Source of the DNA: Hypsibius dujardini
Taxonomy: Eukaryota > Tardigrada > Eutardigrada > Parachela > Hypsibiidae
Length of the DNA stretch: 21,688 nucleotides
NCBI GenBank assembly: GCA_001579985.1
Contig: LRSR01004577.1
Coordinates: 1 to 21,688, forward strand
Direction of reading: 5' to 3'
Position 1 is the stretch's first letter, and every line of letters begins with the position of its first letter. A program made the position numbers and the translations under genes. Positions 1 to 9,165 of the stretch are shown piece after piece. Below the pieces are notes generated by a model. That model was not told the DNA's origin and ran no database searches. It was given only the letters and a program-made list of their open reading frames with translations.

Positions 1-297
1 TGTTGTATCCTATTCCCCCGAGTTCCACTTCTTTCCCCTTGGTCTGAGCGGGCGATTGACTTGTAAGTTGTAAATGCCTTACCCAATTAGCACCATCCCT
101 TTACTTTGCGTACCGAAACGTGAGAATGTAGTGTGTTGTGTCGGGGCTGTAAAGATGTAAAGGACAGTTAATGTGCGGCGCGTTTAAGGTCACGCATATG
201 GGAAGTGATTTCCAGACAGACTGGCAACTGCAGACGAAATGAAATTCCAAGATGAGAATTCGTAATGCCTGCCTGCCTTCCTGTCTGTCTGTCTGTT

Positions 298-330
<33 letters not shown>

Positions 331-579
331 AACTGTCTGTTTGTTTGTCTGATTGCCTGTCAGCCTGTCGAGCATTGACTGCCTATCTGGCTGCTTTCTG
401 TCTGCCTTATATGTCAGCCCAGCCGGCCTCATTCTGTAATTTATCTGTTTATCCGACTCCCTGTCTGTTTGCTGGCTTTGTCTTCGCTTCTTATGGATCT
501 CATTGCCGTAGCATTTTTTTTAAAATCTCTTCGACAGTTTCAGCTTGCCTGCTATAATGTTCACTTATTTTGCTTTCAG
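1..579 (+). other. hedgehog intron 1 (3' part)
   Basis: No coding potential is visible. The stretch ends in a good acceptor (ttttgctttcag, ending at 579) directly before the RCKEKL exon. It contains a TGTC repeat tract. The hedgehog first exon must lie beyond the left edge. Confidence 0.7.
276..365 (+). repeat. (TGTC)n microsatellite, hedgehog intron 1
   Basis: Imperfect TGTC/TGTT tetramer tract on the plus strand. It is opposite in orientation to the tract in the next intron, so hedgehog exon 2 is flanked by complementary repeats. Confidence 0.85.
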
Positions 580-982
580 AGGTGCAAAGAAAAGCTGGAA
601 ATTCTGGCCATCATGGTCCGCAACGAATGGCCGAAAGTGAAACTCTTCGTAACGGAGGCCTTCGACGAAAACTACGAGCACCGGAAGCAATCCCTCCACT
701 ACGAAGGCCGTGCTTTGGATGTGAAAACGTCAGACCGAGACCGTAAGAAATACGGGATGTTGGCCAGATTGGCCGTTCAAGCGGGCTTCGACTGGGTCTT
801 CTTCCAGAGCAAAGCCTCTATCCATGTGTCCTGCAAATCAGGTACGATCTCTGCATCTAATGATAGTAATAACTCGTGATAAATAGACACACAGACAGAA
901 AGACAGACAACTTGAAGGAGAGGGATTTGACAGACGGACAAGGTTGAGGCACACATACAGACAGACAGAGACAAACAGACAA

Positions 983-1021
<39 letters not shown>

Positions 1022-1870
1022 AATAAACAGACAGACAAACATACAAACAAACAAACAAACAGGCAGACAGACAGGCAGACAGACGGGCAGACAATGGACT
1101 TTGACAGGCATGCAGGCGCACTATGGCCGCTTATTCAAATTTGAACTATTCTTTTCTCCATAGAGAAAGGAGAATTCGAAGAACACCTTAAAGATGAACG
1201 CTGTTTCCACGCTCACAACAGCAGCGTCCTCCGTAAAACCTCTCCCGACTCTAACACTACCGAAACCATCCCTATGACCGACCTCCGGATCGGCGACCAC
1301 GTCCTTTCCACGGACCCTTCTTCCGGCACACCAATCTTCTCTGAGATGATCGCCTGGATCGACTCCGATCTCACCTCACAATCGGCCTTCCTCCGCGTCC
1401 ACACCGCTAACGGCCGACATATCTCCCTCACACCGTCCCATCTCGTCCACGTCTTTGACGTCTCTACCAGGACAATGACCACGCGATATGCTCGAGACCT
1501 TTCTCCCGGAGATAGTCTAATGGCTCTCGATAACGCCAATGAAGCCTCGATAAGGAATCCTTTCTCCACTTTAACAGCGGAGAAGATTGTGAGGATTGAG
1601 CCTGCCGTTGCGGTGGGAAGTTTGGCTCCCCTAACGCGGCAAGGCACCATCGTTGTCAATGGAATCTCCGCGTCCTGTTACGCCGCGGTGGCGGACCACA
1701 AGATGGCGCACGCGGCCTTCGCTCCGTTTCGGTGGTGGACGTTGCTGTTTGGCGTGGGACGGTCGCCGCAGCCGCCCGACGACGGGATGCATCCGTACGC
1801 GAGGCTCCTGACAGTTTTATATAAATTTCTCTTGCCCAATGATAATGATGATCGTGAGAATGAAGTATGA
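580..1870 (+). CDS. hh: Hedgehog signalling protein, 5'-partial (two exons)
   Basis: Exons are 580-841 and 1164-1870, joined in phase, giving 322 residues. The first encodes most of the secreted signalling domain: it opens with RCKEKL and contains [19 protein letters not shown] and [16 protein letters not shown]. The zinc-site residues (His and Asp of HYEGRALDV, His of SIHVSCK) are kept. The second encodes the autoprocessing Hint domain: Cys in RCFHAH (codon 1202-1204), the TxxH motif in LTPSHLVHV, the SCYAAV strand, [10 protein letters not shown], and a short sterol-region tail ending at 1870. Family knowledge: the Hint part cleaves the precursor at that Cys and attaches cholesterol to the signalling part, which is then secreted and received by Patched. 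Both acceptor positions match the conserved intron positions of animal hedgehog genes. The exon for signal peptide and N-terminus is not in the window, so the start is missing. Oddities: Arg rather than Gly precedes the Cys, and Asn replaces one Asp of the calcium site. Confidence 0.95.
888..1096 (+). repeat. (ACAG)n microsatellite, hedgehog intron 2
   Basis: ACAG/ACAA tetramer tract filling most of the 842-1163 intron. Long apparent reading frames on both strands here (CLSV and TDRQ repeats) are products of the tetramer, not genes. Confidence 0.9.
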
Positions 1871-2129
1871 ATGTAACGGACGATCAGACAGTTCTTTTGT
1901 TTTGCTTTTGTTTTCTGACTCTCCTTTCAGATTTTATCTGTGCTTTCTTTTTTGTCTCCACATTGAGCCGTATACTTGATTTTTGACTTGGTCTACTTGA
2001 TGTGGGAGGCAGGCAAATTCCGTGCGATCACCCTCCCCCCCCCAGATTCGTGGCAAATTAAACGTGATAGTGACAATATATTCGACATTAATCTAAACCG
2101 AAGAGTGATCAGCCTAATAATGTATGTAA

Positions 2130-2700
2130 GTGGACACGGAGAGAGGCACAGACTCATTTACAGACATGGACAGTCACTAGACTCATACACGGAAAGGCAC
2201 AGATCAGGCACGTGCATAGACATGGACCCAGACTCGGACGGAGGCACAGACACAAGCACAAACATAGACCCAGACACGGATAAAGGCACGCACACCATTG
2301 CAAAAGCTCACGCAGGCAGACACGAACATGGTCACAGGAAAAGACCCAGACGCGAATAGAGGCACAGACACCTCCATAAACTCTCATGCAGATAGAGACA
2401 CATGCATGGACACAGACCGAGACACGGACGGGATCACAGATATGGACTCGGACACGGATAGAGGCACAGGCACTTTCACAAACGCTGATGTCGACAGACA
2501 CTAGCACATGTATAGACCTATGCACGAAAGCGCCACAGACTGGACCCAGACACAGACACGGATAGAGGCACAGACAGCTCCATAACGAACACTAACTCAG
2601 AACGGCACTGCCTTAGACCCAGCCAGACACGGACAGGGTCACAGACAGTCACAAGCATAGACTCAGACACGGATACGACACAAAGTAACAACATGCACCG
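2130..2700 (+). repeat. Degenerate CACAGA-family minisatellite
   Basis: Diverged array built from recurring blocks such as GACCCAGACACGG and GATAGAGGCACAGACAC, at irregular spacing (for example blocks near 2223, 2266, 2343 and 2542). It is related in motif to the cleaner CACAGA array at 4433-4650 but much older-looking. Short frames of Asp/Thr repeats within it are not supported as genes. Confidence 0.7.
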
Positions 2701-3128
2701 AATATTTCACAAACACAGCCGCACACAGATGTACACATGGTCCCAGGTACAACCTAAGCAAAGACATCAGGTTGCATACAGACATAACTATCGCTATTGA
2801 AGGCCATTGTGTTGAGATATCCGGATCTCCGAAAAAGGCTGACCATGTGAATTATGGCAGTGGTCGTCCTCCAGTGGCGGATTAGTGCACAGCGCCCCCT
2901 ATAGTTTCAAAGAGTGCTCCTCAGCTAGACGGAATGCGTAATGCGTATCTAATTTTAGCTTTTTCATTTTGCAAAACGCGTGCGATGATGACGGACCGGA
3001 ACGAGGGAAGCTTCAGTCGCATTATCATCACTAGCAAAGCGCCTACATGTTATGCAGTTGCTGTCATTTTCTGAATGAATCTCGAGTCATCTTGTTTTCG
3101 TTTTTCTTTGGTTTTCTCTGCCCTTCAG

Positions 3129-3224
3129 TGAAATCTAAAGCGATACCTAAAAGACTGTTCCCAGGACATCGGCTGGAGCACCAATGACTTAAGTGGCAGC
3201 GATACATTCATTACCTCTCGCCGT
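3129..3224 (+). other. Possible non-coding 5' exon of gene A
   Basis: A long pyrimidine tract ending in cccttcag (to 3128) precedes this segment, and CCGT|gtgagt follows it. Two frames hit stops within three codons; the third runs 18 codons (ending HRLEHQ) to a stop. It therefore looks untranslated, and would splice to the acceptor at 3350 just before the gene A start codon. It could also be a terminal exon of an unknown gene. Confidence 0.3.
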
Positions 3225-3354
3225 GTGAGTTTTATGGCATACTTGCCATATAATTTAAGAATATAAATATATTGTAGTTGAGATTGCGTTTTTCCCATTT
3301 GCCCCAGTTGCATAAATGCGAATGTTTTTTAGTTGTCTTTTTTTTCTTAGACAC

Positions 3355-3963
3355 ATGGCGTCCCGAACGGAAGGCGTCTTCACCCTAACCGATCTCCCGC
3401 TGATGTGCATCGTCTATCCGGTGTTCCGCGCCAAGTGTGCCGTCTCCGAGGCGACGGAGCACTTCCGTGCGGAGGACCGTGAAGCCCTGGGTAAGGAGCT
3501 GATCCGCCTGGAGGAGGAGAGCTCCGACTTCCTATCCAACTCGATGATCGAGGAGAAGAATATTAAGGAAGAGATGCGCCTGCTGGACATTCTGCTGGGC
3601 CGGTTCCGTGCTGCGAAAAGTGACGTAAGCTATGTACAGAATATAAGTATATAATATTTACATTTGTAATATTTATGAATTTTTAAAATTTATGCATCTA
3701 TGTAATATTATTAAAATGTGTAGTATGTAGTATATAAGTTTGCGAAATGTATAGATGCAATCGAGTAATATATATTTAAGTTAAACAGTTCATAAAATAT
3801 TTATATGCATTTAATATAATAATAATATGTATAATAAATATGTGTAAATTTGTAAATGTATATATATATATAAATGATATAAATAAAATGTGTTGTTCGC
3901 TTTTTTCAGGACCAAGAACGGCTCATTATTGCGACCATGAGGAAGCTCATTGAGAAGTACTAG
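3355..3963 (+). CDS. Gene A: small helical protein, unrecognised
   Basis: Exons 3355-3624 and 3910-3963 join in phase (GAC|gtaagc ... tttcag|GAC) to give 107 residues, starting MASRTEGVF and ending MRKLIEKY. The middle and C-terminal half is charged and likely alpha-helical or coiled coil (for example KELIRLEEESSDFL and IKEEMRLLDILLGRF). No signal peptide, membrane segment or catalytic motif is seen, and I do not recognise the family. The start is chosen because ATG at 3355 lies four bases after a strong acceptor (ttttttttcttag, to 3350); this arrangement suits either a spliced 5' UTR exon or a trans-spliced leader. Exons are GC-rich compared with the AT-rich intron between them. Gene B follows about 80 bp after the stop on the same strand. 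Confidence 0.7.
3625..3909 (+). other. Gene A intron, AT-rich
   Basis: About 285 bp of AT-rich sequence with TATA-type runs. It is bounded by gtaagc and cgcttttttcag. Nothing else is seen in it. Confidence 0.7.
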
Positions 3964-4013
3964 TACCGAGACAATCGTTACGATTGGATTGAAGAAAAAG
4001 CGCCAGTTTTCCA

Positions 4014-4019
4014 AATAAA
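4014..4019 (+). terminator. Polyadenylation signal of gene A
   Basis: AATAAA about 50 bp after the gene A stop codon. It is followed only 24 bp later by a splice acceptor (ending 4043) that begins gene B. This spacing resembles intercistronic regions of trans-spliced operons. Confidence 0.6.
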
Positions 4020-4083
4020 CTTCATACATTTTTCGCTACATAGGAAAAACTTGGTGACGGAATTGTATAAAACAAGGCTGCAA

Positions 4084-5080
4084 ATGTGAGTGTGTTCCAC
4101 CTGAATCACGCTGCCCATTTAATCATGGCGGTCCTATTTTTAACTAATTCGATCTCACACTTTTCTTCCAGGACACAAGAGGCACACAAAACTCGAATGG
4201 ACAGGTAATTCACTAATTGCTCAATAAAACAAATTATTTATCAGCTGCTCTGTGGTAGCACTCGATAGTGGATATCACTGTCTGTTACAGGCAAGCGGAA
4301 CAAACGGCGATCCAGAAGGAACGCGCTCTCCGGCTGGCCGCCAGTCTGAAGGACCTGCTGGAGTGGGAGCATGTCCAGCTGTTTATGTCGTCCAACGCAA
4401 TTGCAATAATGGAGAAGAAGAGTGGGTGTACACAGGCAGGCACAGGCACAGGCACATATACAGTGACACACAGATACAGACACAGACACAGACACATATA
4501 CAAACACAGACACAGACACAGACACAGACACAGACACAGACACAGACACAGACACAGACACAGACACAGACACAGGCACAGACACAGACACAGACACAGG
4601 CACAGGCACAGGCACAGACACAGGCACATGCACAGACGGAGACACAGATTTTACAGTCATGACGTTGTTGTAATTGCTCCGTTGTAGGGGAGACAGTGAT
4701 GAGTCTAGCAATGAGATACGCGGAGATGGACGCTCTCAAGACCAGCTAAAAGCCACGCAATCTGGGGAGTGAGTTGTTGATGGTTGAATCGTTGATGCTT
4801 AGCATCCGTTTGTGTGGCTTCTGTTTATTTATTTTCTCATCAGCTGACGTGTTCTGCGTCTGGACAAAACTATTAGTAATTGTGCTAACTGATCAACGCA
4901 AAAATATTCTGGAAAAACGCGAATTCAACTATCGATATTTTGATGTTTGTGCTTTGTACATAAACCGATGCGGCGGCAAATGATGTCTGGACTTGGAATT
5001 ATACTTTTGTTTCCAGGCTAGTTTGGATTTCGCTGGCTATCCAGGACAGCAGAGGCATTCCATTTCCTAAACGGTTTTAA
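4084..5080 (+). CDS. Gene B: small charged protein, unrecognised; exon structure tentative
   Basis: Proposed exons: 4044-4085 (leader plus AT of the start codon), 4172-4204, 4291-4421 or -4425, 4688-4768 and 5017-5080. The start ATG would be split by the first intron (AAAT|gtgagt ... ttccag|GACACAAG), reading MTQEAHKTRMDRQAEQ; the internal Met codon at 4195 is an alternative start. Exon 3 is a clear helical segment (ERALRLAASLKDLLEWEH). After it two splices are open. Donor gtggg at 4422 leads to RETVMSLAMRYAEMD and stops at 4749. Donor gtgtac at 4426 leads to GGDSDESSNEIRGDG, crosses a strong gtgagt donor at 4769 and ends at 5080. I cannot choose between them. The product is roughly 75-105 residues, of unknown family and function. 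Its third intron is a CACAGA array. Confidence 0.5.
4433..4650 (+). repeat. (CACAGA)n hexanucleotide array in a gene B intron
   Basis: Clean ACAGAC/ACAGGC hexamers occupy almost the whole intron between 4426 and 4687. Two of the three forward frames are stop-free, including the coding frame of the upstream exon, so long apparent frames of His-Arg or Gln-Thr repeats here are repeat artefacts unless the intron is retained. Confidence 0.95.
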
Positions 5081-5857
5081 TGGAATGGACAGAGTGTGGA
5101 TTACACATTATGGGTGGAGCGAACTTGGAAGTGGAAGGCTTAGAAGCCATGCACATATTACGTAATAAAAAAATGACATTTTTCAACCACCCACCTACCC
5201 AGATAATCTAAATTATATTGGAGGGCGGGCCTATTTTACTGGCGAATAATCAAGGGTTCAGACTACCCAACTACACTCCTTTGATTACGTAATATCTTAA
5301 TGGCGCTTTAGGCTTGGAGCCAGTATAAAATCCAGTTCCAGGGAGGTGCAATCTTCTTTCCATAATCCATAATTCCAGTTGGCTTTCTAAAAACCGCCAG
5401 AAACGGAAACTCAAATACAGCTGACAAATGTAACGTTTGCTACACGGGTTTACGCTGTTGCTTTTATGTTCATGACATGATATTGTCCCAATGGAAATGT
5501 TTCAGTATTCGAATGGCATTCCAATAACCCATTTGGCGTGAATGTGCTTTTGGAGCTCCTGCAACGGATTCAATGGATTAACGACCGAATCCCCACGGTG
5601 TGCCGAGGGCAGACTCGGGTATAAGTAGCTCATTGATTGGTCGATTGTCCAAATTGGGCTGTGCATTCCTAAACAACCGCCTTCTAGATTGATTGATGTA
5701 TTGCTTGAGACGGCGCTTGATTAAAGGCTTGCTTTATCGATTGATTGACGTTATGGCTTGTTTTATTCAGAATTAGATTTCTCAGTTTTCTCACGAGTAA
5801 ACTACTTCACCATTCACAACATTAAACCCTCTTTACATTTCTGTTTATTTTTCTCAG
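5081..5857 (+). other. Region between gene B and ATR
   Basis: No coding exon recognised. It holds AATAAA at 5164-5169 (a possible gene B polyadenylation signal), a MITE-like inverted-repeat element (5142-5309), scattered ATTGATTG-rich sequence, and the pyrimidine tract and acceptor (ttctcag, to 5857) just before the ATR start. No GC-rich exons resembling the missing ATR N-terminus are present. Confidence 0.6.
5142..5309. mobile_element. Possible small MITE with inverted ends
   Basis: The arms 5146-5166 and 5284-5304 are inverted copies sharing GCCAT, four mismatched bases, then ATATTACGTAAT. The direct hexamer AGGCTT flanks both sides (5136-5141 and 5310-5315) like a target-site duplication. 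No coding capacity. The inner palindrome ATTACGTAAT also fits the PAR-bZIP/E4BP4 binding consensus, so regulatory sites are the alternative reading. Confidence 0.35.
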
Positions 5858-5862
5858 CTTTA

Positions 5863-8800
5863 ATGGCTGCAATGGGCTTCCGATACCGCGCAGCGCAAAG
5901 TCCTTCCGACCAGGCGCAGAGCCAGCTGCAGGCGTACGCAGCCAAAACCATGGCACTCATCACGGTGGAGCCCTCGCTCTTCTCCACCGTGGACGGAAAA
6001 TCCGCCCAAGCGGCACAGGAGCTGCTTAAGGTCAGTAGCTATGACATTTGAGGCGCTGATACGCAATATGGGCAGTTTTTTCGTAGGACATGGGTCTAGA
6101 TAGTGTTTCAGCTAAGTTCGGCCAGTTTACAGAAATTACCACAGTCCCATTGGCCGAAATTGGACGACACATGGTTAATTTGAGTTTCGATTGCGTTGAT
6201 TTGATCATTTTGAATTCTTCTCAATAGCGAAGCGTTGGGAAACTTTATTTTAAATTTTATGAAATTGATGAGGTGAGAAGACGGTGTGGAACTGTATTCA
6301 ACAGGTGGGAAATTGGCTGGTCGGGGCCAAGCTCGGCCATTGGCAGAGTGGCCGAACTTGGCTGATACACCTATGGCCAAAATACTTGACTGACCGAGTC
6401 TGAGCCAACATCGCGTCTTCTGTTCTGAATCTCTGTTCTGAATTTCTGTTCTTTGACTTTCATTGTGCCAACATAAATTCAATACTAAGATTTAACAATC
6501 CATCACTCCGCTCTCTGCCATCCAAACAGAGGATATCATACCGTCAATCCATTCCGAATTGAATTCTGGCCAGGGAAGTCTCCATAATAATTTAACGATG
6601 TCATTTCTACAAATAATTATAAAATAATAAAGTATCTCCCAGTCTTATCTCATCTTTGAAATTCTGCTAAAAAAATGCTGTTAGAACCATACCCAATATA
6701 TGCATTGTACTGGACTATAATTTATCTGTTTGTTTGTGCCTCTGCAGGGTTTGGAAGGGTTGGTGAAAATGGATGCGACGGTCGGGCCAGTCGTCAAGCG
6801 GATGCGGTCGTCTTTCCCGGCTGGACTGGACGAATCTGTTGGACGGTTGGACCTTTTGCGCCTCATCTCTGATTGGCTTCAAGCAGAGGAGCTGGATCAG
6901 TTCGCCACGAGGGACGTCCAGTACCAGGTGGCCTTGCTCAAGGTTGTCCGTGTTGTGCTGCGCTGGACGAAGCTGACGGACGACCTCAACGGCTTCATCG
7001 AGGTCCTGCTGGAAGCGGTTTTTTCTAATCTCATCAAGGTAAATAGAGTACGTTAAGGTACAGTAGAGTACGTCAAGATAAGTAGAGTACGTGCGGCAGT
7101 TCTGTCTAGATTAATTTCTATTATTATTTTGTTTATTTATTATTTTGAATACTTTTTGTAGGTAAAATCCCCCTTTTTATCGTACAGAATATGATTTTTT
7201 ATTGACATATATTGATATTTAAGTTAAATATAACTTGATTGCTTCAAAGGAATTAATAATTTTTTTAATTAGCCAGGATGTTGACTTGTTTATACTCGCT
7301 TTATTTTGAAACAAAATAATAATAAAAACTAACTCACTTGAACTCATTCTAAAGTACAAAGGGCGAATTCATGTTTAATCGTCAATGAATTTGAAATTAG
7401 ATGTGGTCTAAAATACCGGAACGTTTTCTTGCAGATCAAATGTATTCTTAATGTAAATTTAGTTTGAATTAAAGTTTTTATCATCGGCTGATATTAATTT
7501 TGAAATAAATAACGGTGGATTATTTTTAATTTGCGATGATTTCATTGAATTTAGGAACGGTAATTGTGATGTAGAATTTTAATTTAATATGGACCAATGG
7601 CGTTTCCAGTAGTTGTAGTGTGTTTAGAAAACTAAACTGAACTGTGTGTTTTAGGTCCAGGGACCAGCGACGATGTGTCTGAGCACGTACGCCTTCCTGC
7701 AGCAGAACATGCCGCTGCCGGGCCTCTTCAACCACTTCCAGGAGGCGCTGGGCATCCGCCTGGCGCGGCGCTTCCTTAACCACACGGACAAGGAGAATCT
7801 CAGCTGTGTGGTGGAATGCATCCGCCAGTTCCAGTTCGAAACGGTGGAGAATCTAATGTCCACCATGATTCCGTTCCTGCTGCAGCCGCTGATCTGCGAC
7901 GGCTCTCCCAGCGCCTTGACGGCTCTCGAGTTTGTCGCTCAACTCCTCACGAAAAACGTCAGCGACATGCTGAGCAGCTTCTTTCACTACCTCCTACCAG
8001 TGATTGTGGTCCGCAGTGGGGATGATGCGGCGTTAGAGAAGGCCCTGCAGACGATTGAACGGCTGACAGGGAAGCCGCGAAGTCGACTGATTCTCAAAGA
8101 CATCAATCATATTCACAACGAACTGCTGCTCTATTTGGACGAAAAAGAAATGAATGAAAAGGTGAGCATTTGCTTGTGAGTGTACTTCTATCTGATGAAC
8201 TGCCTGAATGTCTCTCTCTGTATTTGTTTGTCTGGTTGTTTGTTCGTCTGTCTGTCTGTCTGACTGACTGTCTGTCTTATCTATTGGTATTTCAGTGAAT
8301 ATATCTGCCTGCCCGTCTGTTTACCTGCCCGTTTGTCTGGTTAGCTGTTTGTGTTTCTGTTTGTATTTCGGTCTGTATATCTGTATATAAGACTGTCTGT
8401 ATCTGTCTCCTCATTTGCGTGTCTGTTTTTCTACCTCTCTGTTTGTTTGTCTTTAGGCCTTTCTGCTTTCGTCTACTTGTCTGTCAAGTATTAAGCTATT
8501 TGTTTCGCAGTCATCTTCCTCCTGCCTTCGTGCCTATGTGTCATCTGTTAAGGTACTATATCTGTCGGTCTGTAGCTGGATTTCTCTGTAACCTTTTGTA
8601 CCCGACTTTCTGGATGGCTCCTTCTCTTTTCTATTATAAGGCGCTACAGAACAGCCCGTTTTGTTTTATTTCGATAGGTGGTGCGGGGCCTGAAATTCAT
8701 CGCGGAGATGCAAGGCGAGACTCTCGCCCACGAAAGCGACATTCCCAACTATCTGCAGCCGCGGTTCCTCTCCTTTGTCTTCTTCGCCGATCTTAAGCTG

Positions 8801-9084
8801 GTCGATCCCCTACTCCCAGCTAAGACCAAACGCCGAGTTTTGAGAAGTTTTACGGTGCTGATGCAGGTGATGGGAAGCAAGCACATCTCATCCGTGCGGA
8901 TAAAACTGCTTGCCATATTGAAGTTTGTCGTTCAGACTTTCCCTGCCGAACTACAGCCTGTATGCTTCGACGCATGGAGTGCTTTCATTAGGACTATGGA
9001 CATGACCTCGCTTAGTTAGTGAATCCCAATTAGCTTGCTATCTATATGTTTGCTATCTATCTGTCTGTGTCTGTGTCTGTGTCT

Positions 9085-9165
<81 letters not shown>

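Larger units (their letters stand above)
1871..3350. other. Intergenic region between hedgehog and gene A
   Basis: No convincing protein-coding exon is seen. It contains the hedgehog 3' region (no clear AATAAA found), a degenerate minisatellite (2130-2700), non-repetitive sequence, and a well-bounded possible non-coding exon (3129-3224). The hedgehog transcript end cannot be placed. Confidence 0.5.

Noticed and set aside
777-1144. Overlapping long open frames on both strands (CLSVCLSV and TDRQTDRQ proteins), also in most later introns
   Set aside because: A stop-free tetranucleotide repeat gives open frames of this kind on both strands. They sit inside introns bounded by good splice sites and have no other coding feature.
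1213-1659. Minus-strand open frame of 148 codons opposite hedgehog
   Set aside because: It is the antisense shadow of the conserved Hint-domain exon; the plus-strand protein is unmistakably Hedgehog.
1976-2359. Plus-strand frame of 127 codons after hedgehog
   Set aside because: It is mostly the CACAGA-type minisatellite, with no splice context and no protein family resemblance.
4252-4739. Gln-Thr, Arg-His, Leu-Cys and Val-Ser repeat proteins over the CACAGA array
   Set aside because: Frames of a hexanucleotide repeat on both strands; only the short helical segment at 4291-4421 looks like a real protein.
6108-6482. Minus-strand frame of 124 codons in ATR intron 1
   Set aside because: It overlaps the MITE-like element and has no coding composition or splice support.
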